From Bursaphelenchus xylophilus (Eukaryota > Nematoda > Chromadorea > Rhabditida > Aphelenchoididae), in contig CAJFCV020000004.1 of assembly GCA_904066235.2 (NCBI GenBank), positions 3,348,001 to 3,412,000 on the forward strand: 64,000 nucleotides of DNA, read 5' to 3'. The position numbers and the translations under genes were made by a program. Numbering within the stretch: the stretch's first letter is position 1; every line of letters starts with the position of its first letter. This document shows, piece by piece, positions 11,917 through 22,493 of this stretch. Below the pieces are notes generated by a model. That model ran no database searches. It was not told the origin of the DNA and worked only from the letters and a program-made list of their open reading frames with translations.

Positions 11917-14697
11917 TTAAACCCGGACTTGCTCCATGGCCTGACATAGCGGCTGTTGATATTGCTCTGGATGATAATATAATTGACCATGTTGGACCTG
12001 ATTCAATCGAGGGATCTGAGAGTTTGGAGGTGTTTGAGCCAGAGAATAGGCTGAAGGCGGAGAATTGCCCAAGCTTGAGGAGTTTTGAGGAGATTGCGAT
12101 ATGGGGAATGAGGCATGTTGAGGTATAACATTTGGTGGATATTGGCAAGTCGGAAGATACTGAGGGGGAGGTTGATTTGGAGCAACGTTCTCATCATGAT
12201 ATGCTTGTTCATTTGAGGGATTGAACTGACCATAGTGAGGATACGGCGGCTGAGCATGACCGTTTTGATGGTAGTTGTGGTTGACGAATTTGGGATGAGA
12301 ATGTGGATAGGGCTGTTGGTGCTGAGTCATTGGAGGCACTGAAAATAGGATCTTACACTTTTGCCCCTATAAAAATTCACAATTGGGCAAACGAAGAAAA
12401 AGAATAATACAGTTTCCGAAAAAAATTGTACAGTGAGGGACCGGATCCAATGGCAAAAAACGTCCCATTTTGCATCCCGGAAGGGACCAAAATGTCTCCA
12501 AACCTTTCCCTTGCTAAAAAACCCGCTTTGCAGAGCCCGCCTTGAAGGAAAGGGCGCGCTTTTCAAAGCGGAGTTTTTTAGCTTAGAGAAGGGAAGGGTT
12601 TGAAGTAATTTTGGTCCCTTCCGGGATGCAAAATGGGACGTTTTTTGCCATTGGATCAGGTCCCTCACTGTATTATTCTTCCTTCTACTACAACATCCCA
12701 CAACTTACCCTTGCCAAGCTCCTGTTGAGGCAGATATTGCGGTGGAGTACCCGAGCTAGATCCACCGTTGTATGGTGACGCCCGTGTAGTCTGTTCTTCA
12801 CTCGGTTGGCGAGGAAGTTGTTGTTGAACAAAGCCGTTTCCTTGAACATGTTGATGATGTCTTGGGACAAATTCCGGGACTTGAGGTTGTCCCTGGTTCT
12901 GTGGCACAAAGTTCATGTTATGGGGAGGCTGTGGGTGTCCTTGCGGAGCGAATTCCTGCACTTGAACGGGGATTGGTCCGGCTTGAATCTGTGGAGGCAC
13001 AAATTGGTGATTTGGGGCCAAGTTTGGGTGCTGAGTGAACTGCTGAGGTCCTAGGTCGGGGATGAGCTGAGGAATCGGCTGGAATTGCTGAGGCATTGCA
13101 AACTGCTGTATTTGGGATGGATGGACATAAGTCTGCATTCTGGGACGTCGAGTGTTCAAGCCTAAAGAAGGCAGGAAATGATTGGCGAAGAAGTGCGGAG
13201 TTGGCGGTGGGATGTATGGGAGTTCATCGGCAACCATGATGGGGAAGAGACGGTGGTAGAAGATGACCGGCTTCTTCTGAAAACAAATCAAATATTTATA
13301 ATCACCGTACTAGGCGGTCCAAAAAGTCTTGACATGCTGCACAGTGCGCCGTCGTGCATGAAATAAGCAAAATTCACGGTGCACTGTGATACTGCACAGT
13401 GCAAAAAAATTGTTTTGAAAAGGAATCCTTCGATTGCGACCCAAAATGGGGTAAAGCGACCCCGGGGTGAAAATTCTTTGATTTTTTTCGGGAAAGACTT
13501 GCGTTAGGGGTTTTCGAGGGTGCAGATTTCGAATTTCGGGTTCATTTTTTCTGAACTTTACTACTTTTCCTTAAGCAGTAGTGTTAAGTGATAACTTTCT
13601 GAATTTTTTTAAAAAATACTGGATTTAGGGGTTTTCGAGGGTGCTGATTTCGAATAACGGGTTCATTTTTTCTGAACTTTACTACTTTTCCTTAAGCAGT
13701 TTTACTAGTTTTCCATAAGCAGACAAACAAAACTCACCACATTCTCGGAATCATCCATTTTCGCGAATTCTTGGCAGTTTCTGGCCAGCCCAATAGTTCT
13801 GGTATGCTGAACCAGTTCGTCGTAAATCTGCGCGGCTCTCCAGTAAACGACCAACTGCAGATCGTTGGTGTTCTTCACATGGTAGGGGTTGGTGATGCGA
13901 TGCAAAGTGGCAATGTTGGCATGCATGTTGTTGTACATGTCCTTGAGGTGGGCCATTGGCAGCTCGGCGTTGACTTGCGCGGCTGGCAAGAACTTGGTCG
14001 GTTGGATTGGTGCTGTGTTCAGAGGCCATCCAGGGAACTGAAATCAAACATAAATAACCAAAAGAGTGCAATTCAGAAAAGAAAAATTATTTGGTGGCTA
14101 TTTTAATCTACAATAAAAGTTTCAGAACCTTACGTGATCATGAATCTGTGGGTTATAGAAGAGAGAAACACCTTCCATAAACGCGTTCTGATGGAGAGCA
14201 TTGTTAATGCATTTGGGGAGATAAAACACAGTCTTCATCTCATATCCGATGCTGGCTGCGAAGCAGCGAAGATTGAATACCCATTGCTTCACTAGAACAT
14301 TATAAATAAAAGCCTTGTTTCACCGTAAATACCTAAATCTTTAAAAAACAAAGTATCAAGACTCACTGTAGGCACCGTAGTAAAGAGTGGGAACATTCAC
14401 AAGTTGATCCAAATTACGTTGGTTCGAGCTGTTGAAGGAGTTGCTATAGTACGCAGGTGGTCTAAAATATAGTCCAATTAGCAGTTGCCCATCACTAAAT
14501 TTCAATAACAAACAATCAAAGCTAACTTACGGTCTGTTCTCGCTCTGACCTCCATTTTGAAGCTCTTCAGGCTGTTCACAGGAAGTTTCCCGATTGGCAT
14601 CGGTGTGTTCTCCGTTTCTGGCTCCATCCGACCGTTGCCAACGGTTCTGTTGAGGAATGAAACCGGAAGGTTTAGTGTTCTCCGCACTTGAGATCAT
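11917..14697 (-). CDS. Uncharacterised protein with Pro/Gln-rich C-terminal half
   Basis: Six exons (14697-14531, 14461-14367, 14291-14134, 14037-13738, 13276-12709, 12338-11917) join with consistent phases into 569 residues. The N-terminus is polar (MISSAENTKPSGFIPQQNRW). Residues about 85-250 are a compact conserved-looking region with aromatic and Cys residues (KQWVFNLRCFAASIGYEMK, FPGWPLNTAP, LQLVVYWRAAQIYDEL). From about 300 on it is low-complexity Pro/Gln/His. No signal peptide or membrane helix is visible. I do not recognise the folded region. The tail resembles those of transcriptional or RNA-granule scaffold proteins, but that is only compositional. Intron 5 holds a divergent MITE-A and intron 4 holds a tandem repeat and a hairpin. 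Confidence 0.75.
12429..12672. mobile_element. Divergent MITE-A subfamily copy
   Basis: The termini are typical (TA-CAGTGAGGGACCGGATCC and mirror). The body differs from the other copies and shares its own version on both arms (CCCGGAAGGGACCAAAATG, then AACCTTTCCCTTG and a TAAAAAACCCGC segment). Because both arms share the changes, this is a separate subfamily and not a decayed copy. Confidence 0.85.
13337..13407. repeat. Short inverted repeat built on GCACAGTGC
   Basis: CACAGTGCGCCGT (about 13340) pairs with ACGGTGCACTGTG (about 13377) with one mismatch across a loop of about 23 nt. A third GCACAGTGC follows. It lies in intron 4 of the Pro/Gln-rich gene. Confidence 0.6.
13504..13700. repeat. 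Direct repeat, two 76-bp units at 121-bp spacing
   Basis: The unit beginning TTAGGGGTTTTCGAGGGTGC and ending CTTTTCCTTAAGCAGT occurs at 13504-13579 and again at 13625-13700 with few differences. The spacer is unrelated. It ends just before the exon 4 donor region. Confidence 0.8.
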
Positions 14698-15119
14698 GGT
14701 TAAGTTTGAATAAAAACTGAAATAAAAAAATTTGAATTCAAGTCGAAATCTTGACAGTAAAATCACGAACACACGCATTAAGGTAAAAAAAATAAAAATA
14801 TTTTATTCGAGCTGGGACTACTCGTCAGTGGGTAAAACCTACAAAATTAAATACATATACATTTATTTGGGAAAAAATCTTTAAAAGTCACCTGGAAACA
14901 TCAAAAAGACACGGAAATTTATATTACACATGAGACCAAAAAAGAAAAATTTCTCAAAAATGACGCGAGAAAACCGCAACTTCCACTTTTTGAAAAACTC
15001 GAGTAGTCTGTTTTAGCCTGCAATACACCCCAGTATTTTTCTTTGAGATACCGTAAATATTATCCAATATTAACCATAAGATTAAAATCTCGAAATACCC
15101 CCTGAATTTTATCTGAATT

Positions 15120-16232
15120 TCAGTGTTCAACACCTGAATAGATAATAGAAAGGGTCAAATTTAAATAATGAGCCATGTCATTGAAATCGAATGTTGTTTT
15201 AGGAGGTATAGGTTTGATCTTGTTGATGTAGAAGCAATTTCTATCATTGCATGTCGTGTAGCACTTGTCGAACTCTCTCAATCTGGAAAATGTAGTATTT
15301 TAAGTGCCAAACAAAATTTTAGGGCATTTTTTCAACCATAGAGATAATATTTTAGCTATATTACACTTCATCTCATTCCCAAAACTAATTCGACACAAAA
15401 CAAACGCTTACTAACCTCGCCAGGTATGTCATATTAACGCAACTAGTGTTTTCTTGCCTCAGTAATTGAAATATAAGCCATGTCGGCCACATAGACATCA
15501 AAATAAATAATAGAGTTATAGTAAGCAGGTACCTACGAACAGAAATAGAGCTCATATTTGCAAACGACAACGTCTGCAGAAGCGAAAAAGCCTCTTCCAA
15601 AAAAATTGGCAGTATACTGGTCTTGCTTGTGACAGACATTCCAGCAGATCAGATAATCTTCTCGACAGACAAAAATTGGACGCGATACAAAAAACTGGTA
15701 TTCTTTGTTCGTTACGCAAGGCTGAAGTCATAAGGACAATATTTTCCGACAGAGAAAATTCTAACTCTTTTAGCGAATGCAGAAATTTTATGGAATTACC
15801 TAAAGATCAACGACAAAATCGCAAACACTTACCTTCTTCATGCCAACTGACACTTGCGAACTCAAATATCGTCCCTGAAGCGTCAACGCGGCCCAAATGT
15901 GATTCAAATGTTGCGCTTCAAAAATCACTGACCCAAGTTGCTCCTTCCGATCAAAAAATTTATCCACAACGTACTCTGGACCAGCTTCTCCCAACAGTTT
16001 CTCTATCGCCATCTGACAGAAAGCCGAAAACTCTCTCTGGTTGTCGATCCGAGATTCGTCTTTGGAAAACTCTCTATAAAACAGAATAAAATCACAACAA
16101 ACACCTTGATCTAGCTCCAAATAGGGAAAAGGTCAAGAAATAGTGAATTTCTAAAGGGTAAGATAAAACAAAAAGTGTAACCCACAGCTGAATGGTAAGC
16201 TTCAATAACTGAGTATCATTCTTGAAGGCCAT
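15120..16232 (-). CDS. Probable single-pass membrane protein, uncharacterised
   Basis: My best model has four exons (16232-16182, 16114-15833, 15573-15416, 15282-15120) and 217 residues. The N-terminal part is a soluble helical region (REFSAFCQMAIEKLLGEAGP, VDKFFDRKEQLGSVIFEAQH). It is followed by a hydrophobic helix (RYLLTITLLFILMSMWPTWL, about residue 130) and a Cys-containing tail with CYTTCNDRNCFYINKIKP, NXT/NXS sequons and a GVEH end. That would give a cytosolic N-terminus and an extracellular or lumenal tail. The first intron and the acceptor at 15574 are chosen for frame only. Alternatives are two separate genes (ATG at 15639 for the membrane part) or a different 5' exon. No family was recognised. 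Confidence 0.5.
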
Positions 16233-16674
16233 ATTGACTTTAACACAGAGAAATCACTAAAACTTGCATATCTCTGTCAAACATCCTACGAGAAAAATAC
16301 TTCGCGCATTTTTTGATACCGCAGCGTGCGCCCAACCATCGTGCAGAGTGCGGGGATATTTTATACGCTGGGGTGCAAAATCATTGTAGTGCCGGTAAAA
16401 AAAGGAAATTTGAAGTCGCAATCCAGCCAGAAGACCATTAGATTGTGTATATTTTTTTCACGGTCATATTTTTCGCCATGATGCATCAAATTTCTCAAAA
16501 TTTTATTCTGGTTGACCTTCTGGCCCAGCTACTCAAACAAAGGAACATCGAATGCGGCGAAACAATAAAACCCCGTGGTATTGATGCGACACAAAATTAG
16601 CAACGACATTTATCCACCTTTTCGAGTATACAATTCACGCTACAAAAAAATTTCTCATATTTGTCAAGTGTAAC

Positions 16675-16848
16675 ATGTCCAAGACGTCATTGAAAGTTAT
16701 TCGTGCTAACAATGAGACTGGAGCTCATATTTTTATTGACAGGAGTGTAGACGCCACTATTGACGTATACGTTAATCCTCGGGAGGCAGTCATGGCTACA
16801 GTTACAGTGGATTTAAGTTTGAAGCTGGAGAAGGAAGATCTAAAATAA
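16675..16848 (+). CDS. Small 57-residue open frame with its own poly(A) signal
   Basis: A complete frame from ATG 16675 to TAA 16846-16848, reading MSKTSLKVIRANNETGAHIF at the start and ending KLEKEDLK. It is mixed in composition and predicted mainly beta plus a charged tail (IDVYVNPREAVMATVTVDLS). AATAAA follows about 14 bp after the stop. No signal peptide is visible. It could be a real mini-gene, the last exon of an unseen gene, or chance. It lies alone between two minus-strand genes. Confidence 0.35.
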   Translation: MSKTSLKVIRANNETGAHIFIDRSVDATIDVYVNPREAVMATVTVDLSLKLEKEDLK

Positions 16849-17237
16849 GGTCGTCTGGAGGTAATAAATCTGCTACAAACGTCAATAGAGCCCCTAAAAT
16901 TCTATCTAATTAATTCTACAACAAATTATGTTCAAAAATAGTAAGTCCAAATCACAAACTTAATCACGATTTCTTTATTTTTCAGCACGGTAACAACATG
17001 GAATGAGGTGTAACAATCATGTATGATATAAAAATTAACTGTTAATAAATAAACTATCTATAAATGGCAAGACAAGGCCAAACTTTGGTAAAAAAATGAA
17101 AAATACATTATTCATGATAAAAAGAGCTGTTAAATTTGAATAAATACTTTTCTACAGTAAGATTCTGCTATAAAATTCAATTGCAAGTGATGAAAAGGTT
17201 AGTAGGTTAAAACAGTGACGTATATACATTGAAATTC

Positions 17238-20200
17238 CTAGATGAAATTGATTTGATCGGCTTCAGCGATAGATTTATGAGGTACCACATAGTCCGGGTC
17301 TGCTTCGCACTTCTTTCGCAAAATCCGGCGCCAATTCGCTTCGAATTCGTCGAATCCATTGTTGAGGGTGTCTTCTATGAATTGTGGGACTGGCTGGTTG
17401 CATTGGAGGAGATGCTGAAGAAAACTTTATTATTTTTTTTTAATTTTTTTTTGAATGGCTGGAAGTTTGGAAACGCGATTTAGAACATGTCGTCAAACTC
17501 AGAGCTTCTTTCCCTCCCCACTCTCACCCATTCCCCAATCTCTCACCTTTTTCAAGAACCCGGCGATATCTTTATCCTTTTCTCTGTCAAAGAACGAGAT
17601 TGCAGCTCCGGCATTTCCCATTCGTCCCGTTCTCCCAAGTCGATGGATATATTCCGTTGGATAGACCAAACCCGCCTGAGGCAAGTTATAATTTATGACC
17701 AGCGACACGTTTGGAAGGTTGATTCCTCTGGCCAGGACATTGGTGCATACAATAATATCGATCTCTCCTTTTTTGAAACTTTCAATCTGAAAAGACCATT
17801 TTTGATGTCAAAAAGACTCTTATCTACAAATTCATAAGCTTATCTTATAATTGCTTGCAAAAAACTCTTTTACAGTAACCTACCGTTTCATTTCTGACAT
17901 TCATTGGGATCGATCCATTAGTCGAGATGGCCAAATATCCATTCTGCATGAGATTTATAGCCAATGCATCGGCTTGCCTTCTCTTGGATACAAATACCAA
18001 AGTTTTGTCGACCCTCGGGACACCATCAACAAGTTTCGATCGGCGTCTTAAGATTGCATGGAGCAAGTCTCTGGGATGATACAGCTCCGGTTTCCGATTG
18101 ATAAACTCCTCCTCTGCGTATCTGAAGCCGGATTTTCGCTGAAACCAATAAAAAAAATATTATTTTAGACACATCTGGTGTAAAATTTCCCAAGAAATCA
18201 AAGTTCCCGCTTACAACTTCAACGAATTTCTGGACAACACTAAGAACAGGCATGGTGGCATCTCCCACTTCCAGAATAACGGCATTTGGAGCCAAAACTT
18301 CGTCTCTTTCTTCTTCTGACGTTGCACTGAACATGAATAATCTCGACTTTCCGTGTGTAGCTTTCAAAATCTCTCTTCTGAAGCGGACAACAATGGATCT
18401 GAATGTGTATTCTCCCGCGAGTCGGTCGGCTTCATCAGCAATAAAGTAGGCTGTTTTGGATAAAGAGAACCTTCCCTAAAATCATATTACTTTAGGTACA
18501 GTGGGGGACCTGATCCATTGGCCACAAACGTGCCATTTTGCATCCGGGAAGGATCAAAAATGTAGCAAAATACCTCCCTCCCAAATGAAAAAACCTCCGA
18601 TTTCACAAGCTGTTTTTGTGAGAGAAAGGGCGCGCAATTCAAAATGGAGTTTTTTCACTTGGAGAGGGAAGCATTTTGCCACATTTTTGATACTTCCCGG
18701 ATGAAAAATGATACGTTTTTCCCACTGGATCAGGCCCCACTGTAGGTGCTTTTAGGCAAAAAAAAATTTTTAAACCGAAAAAGCCCAATTAGCCAATCAA
18801 AGATATCAACTTACACCATTTCTATCCTGGAAGAAGGTCCTTTCCAATTTTCCAGGCGTCCCAATGATGATGTCCGCTCCAACCTTGGCCTCTCTATCCC
18901 TCAGGTCTTCCATAACCTCTCCGATCAAAAAAGTAATTCCAACTGGAGTCCCACGGGTGAAAATTGCCGCATCTTTGGCCAATTGCAGAGCCAGCTCTCG
19001 CGTATGACACAAAATAATCGCATACGGATTCTGATAATTGGTAATCGTTCCATCTTTCTTTTTGATCTCGATTATCGACTGAATCAAAGGGATCAAAAAG
19101 GCGGCCGTCTTGCCACTTCCAGTCGGAGCGCGACAGATCAAATTGCGGTCAGTCTCTCGGATCAACGGATATGCGTAGCGTTGAATTGTCGATGGTGCTT
19201 TGTAGCGTTTTTTGACGTTGTCGTCCAGTTTCTTATCCAGCTCCATGTCATTGAAACTGCTAAAAATATGAGCAAAATTGTGCTATCCACAATGAATTTT
19301 CTTACAAGGAAAGTAACTTCTATTGGGTATGGAGTCAAATTTGATTACAATGAAGGACCTGATCCAGTGGCAAAAACGTACCATTTTGCATCCGGGAAGC
19401 ATCAAAAATGTGGCAAAATGCTCTCCAAGTGAAAAAACTTCGTTTTGAAGGGCTTTTTGAAATCGGAGTTTTCTCACTTGGAAAGGGAAGCATTTTGAAA
19501 CATTTTTGATACTTCCCGGATGCAAAATGGTACGTTTTTTGCCACTGGATCAGGTCCCCTCACTGTAAGACATTATTTTAGGTACAATATCAAACATTTA
19601 ATTTTTTAAGGGAGACTTTTTCGCCCTTACAAACCAAAATTAGGCAGCTAACTTTTACATATCCTGAATCAGAAAAATTTTACGATTTTTTTGATATATG
19701 ACTCGACCTACAACTCCACACCACATAGAAGTACTCTCGTTAAAAAAAATTTGCTGACAATCCAAATTCTTACTCGATAAGATTAAACTGCCCGTTAAAG
19801 TTCTTGACAACCACATTTTTGTCGTCAATCATCTTCATGTCATGATACAACTCGCCAGCTTCGATGACGTCATCCGCATTGTCCAGTTCATGGTCTTCGA
19901 AGCGGGATTTCTTGATCACGCCACGGCGTCGCTCTACAATAAATTTGGATTATTCTGTTTTACTTTGACATCTATGCCAGTAGAATGACAATGCCACAAT
20001 ATTAAATAAAAAACCTACACTTATCTGTAGGTCAAAGTAGTGTAATCTCACTTACGTTCTAGATTTTTCTTATTTGCATGAGAAGTGGCGTAGAAAAGGT
20101 CCTTCCGTTGGCCTCCGACCATCCTGATTGCATTTTCTTCCCGAATATCAAACTCATCATGAGCCGTGCCTTCTTCTGGAGCTTCCAGTTGCTGCATTCT

Positions 20201-20245
20201 GAACTTAACGTAAGGATCAAGCTCATCATTTTCTTCGTCGGACAT
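17238..20245 (-). CDS. DEAD-box RNA helicase, DDX3/Vasa-like but divergent
   Basis: Seven exons (20245-20056, 19933-19774, 19259-18815, 18475-18215, 18138-17884, 17786-17547, 17414-17238) give 575 residues. The motifs of the two RecA domains are in order: Q motif (PSTIQ, 139-143), Walker A APTGSGKT (161-168, with Pro where most DEAD proteins have Gln), HTRELALQ (Ia), DEAD (279-282), SAT (315-317), VLARGINLPNV (V) and HRLGRTGR (485-492). Such enzymes unwind or clamp RNA duplexes using ATP in the nucleus or cytoplasm. Motif spacing and the IQ/TREL context recall DDX3/Vasa, but the acidic N-terminus (about 115 residues) has no RGG boxes or zinc knuckles as in germline GLH/Vasa. Introns 2 and 3 each contain a MITE-A. 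Confidence 0.85.
18497..18744. mobile_element. MITE-A copy in helicase intron 3
   Basis: TA-CAGTGGGGGACCTGATCC on the left. The right end CAGGCCCCACTG-TA has lost one or two bases. The left end starts about 20 bp from the exon 4 acceptor. Confidence 0.88.
19346..19567. mobile_element. MITE-A copy in helicase intron 2
   Basis: Left end TACAATGAAGGACCTGATCC, right end CCTCACTG-TA. Beyond the right end the sequence AAGACATTATTTTAGGTACA and the next 20 bp match, inverted, the flank of the copy at 4888. Confidence 0.87.
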
Positions 20246-20463
20246 CTTATGGTGAGTGGAAGACTGTGGCCTTAAAAACGATATGAAAAGTAAAAAGTTG
20301 TCTTCTAAACCACGCAAAAAACTTCTAAACACTGTAGAAAAAATTATAAATTCAGTTCTTCAATATACCTCGGTCTAAACCGGATAAAATATGCCATCAA
20401 AATATATGGTCATCAAAAATACAAATTTATAACCGTCCTAACAAAACAGAAACAAAACAAAAT

Positions 20464-21912
20464 TCAAACATAGTTATAAGCCAGATCTGATTCTTGTTCA
20501 ACAAATTGGAATTCGAGTTTGACTGGCTGCTTCAGGACTTGGGAGAGGAATTCTTCGACGAAGCCCCAGAGCCAATAAATCCTTCGAATATCCAGACGAC
20601 GGCCGTATTTTAGAAAGCCGGAAACGAATACGGCATTCCCTCGGCGCTTTATTACAATCTGAAAAGGATTTCTGTCAGTTCTAAAACAATTTCGATTGCA
20701 TTTCAGACAAAAAATATATTATCCATGGAAGAAATCGTTTATTCGCTTGTTTCTTTGGTTTTAAATCGATTATTTCAATTAAATTCGGCCTCAAACTTCT
20801 TGTCTCACTTGTTGCTGACTATCTTTTATACTGTACTTTTACTCTCTACTGAATAATCGCTCAGAATTTCCCATCATTTTTTCGATTTCCGCCCGCACTT
20901 TTTACCCGCCTCGGAATTGCAAATTGAATTCGGGGGGATCTGTGTAAAATGTCACCGAATTCTGATCAGCTTCTGATAAGGACCACACACGCTCATTCCC
21001 ACTCCTCCCCGCTAAAAGGGCGGATGGCCTTCGAATTGCGGCCAAAGTCGGAGAAATCATCGCCATTCCAAGGCGAGTGGCCAACGTGTTGTATTGTCCA
21101 CTATTGTCTAGACAAGGCGCCGTTTCGGTCTCATTGCAAAAGACTAAACTTTGGCCAAAGATTTCAAGGGTCGTTAGACCTATTTTCTAACTGAAACGCC
21201 ATGGTTAATGTACCTTCTAGATGGAAGAATTCCATGTGGTTTTCATGCCTTTGTATTCATACTTGGTTCAATAGGGTTATGAATACAAATTCATGAATTC
21301 CAATCGGAATGATCGGACCTGGCTTCTGACCTATCCATCATTACACTTGACAAAGTAGAAGGTCGAAAAAATATCTTTACCTAAAGGGTAAGCTTTGAAA
21401 TATGTTCAACGCTACCCTTTTGCCATCTAAACCCAAAAACACTAACAAAAACACAATACCTACCTCGCTTCCATCAATAACTCGGTAATCATATAAGATG
21501 CCCCGGATGAATCGCCTAATCACTTCGTCTTGAGCCACAGTCAACCCTTGCTTCAGTTTAAACTCCTCCAAATTCTGAGTGTGCCATGTCAACCAAGACT
21601 TTCTGATTCCAATGTGATATGGACGCTGGGCCATCTCATAGGTCAACATTTGAGATCGGTCAATGGTCGACTGAAAGGATAACATAAAAACTGCAAATAA
21701 TGAATCCAGCTGAACAGGTCGGCGGCATACTGAAAATTAGGAGAAAGAACAAACATTCTAAAAGTTCTAAAAGAAAGCAACAAAACTTAACTTACTCGAT
21801 ACTTTCCTGATCTTCTGTTTCCTTCCACAACCGACGTCATGGATAACATCCTAATACCAAAGTCCGTGGATCGACAAGGCAATACAAGTCTTGAACTTGT
21901 TGCCGGCAACAT
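20464..21912 (-). CDS. mrps-24: Mitochondrial small-subunit ribosomal protein uS3m (MRPS24)
   Basis: Three exons (21912-21796, 21670-21464, 20658-20464), all phase 0, encode 172 residues. The diagnostic block is in exon 2: TYEMAQRPYHIGIRKSWLTW followed by HTQNL, the same as the MRPS24 motif [25 protein letters not shown]. Exon 3 carries the VIKRRGNAVFVSGFL strand pair. The ATG at 21912 lies in a short upstream frame and adds an Arg/Ser-rich, acid-free leader (MLPATSSRLVLPCRSTDFGI) that fits a mitochondrial presequence. The nearer ATG at 21840 would lack it. The protein is a structural part of the mitoribosomal small subunit. It lies between the helicase and atlastin on the same strand, with gaps of about 220 bp (helicase) and 580 bp (atlastin). 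Confidence 0.88.
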
Positions 21913-22493
21913 CTTTGGCCTTCTAAATACAAGAACAATTCAAGACCCTGTCCAAAAAAAAATTTTTTTCTTTTTGATATTTCGTTTGTTGCGAAGTGTC
22001 AAAATTGATTTTTGGGCGAACAACTTTAGGTGAATAAATTTCGCACCCGTTTTAAAGGTGCGAAGGTTATCTTCAGTATACAAATAAAAGAAAACTTTTT
22101 ATTAATTTTATTCGACATCATCAAAAAATTCTTAATAAAAATAAAATGGGCTAAAGGATAAGGTGCCAAGAACTTTCATCGATGCTTATGCAATTTTCTC
22201 ACTGTAGTACCGGAAAATATAATACTCAAAGCTTGATGGGGGTTGTGGTTATACAGTAGGGCCCTTATCATTTATACAATCTTTCGATTCATTGAAAAAA
22301 AACAGAGGTGGGATTAGACCTGTAGTAAACTTCATTTGACGAAGAAAATTACAAATAATTCAAGATAGATCTTCATAAAAAGGGGGCGTTGGATACAAAA
22401 TTACGTTAGGTATAAGGTATAATTGAGAGTTATTCGATGAAGACACTGGTTGGCGAAGCTTCGACCTTGTACATGACATTTGATGACCTCTTC

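Noticed and set aside
15676..16089. 137-codon plus-strand frame
   Set aside because: Antisense to the membrane-protein exon 15833-16114 and rich in residues typical of an antisense frame; no support of its own.
18746..19432. 228-codon plus-strand frame
   Set aside because: It is antisense to helicase exon 3, whose minus frame has intact DEAD-box motifs, and runs into a MITE-A.
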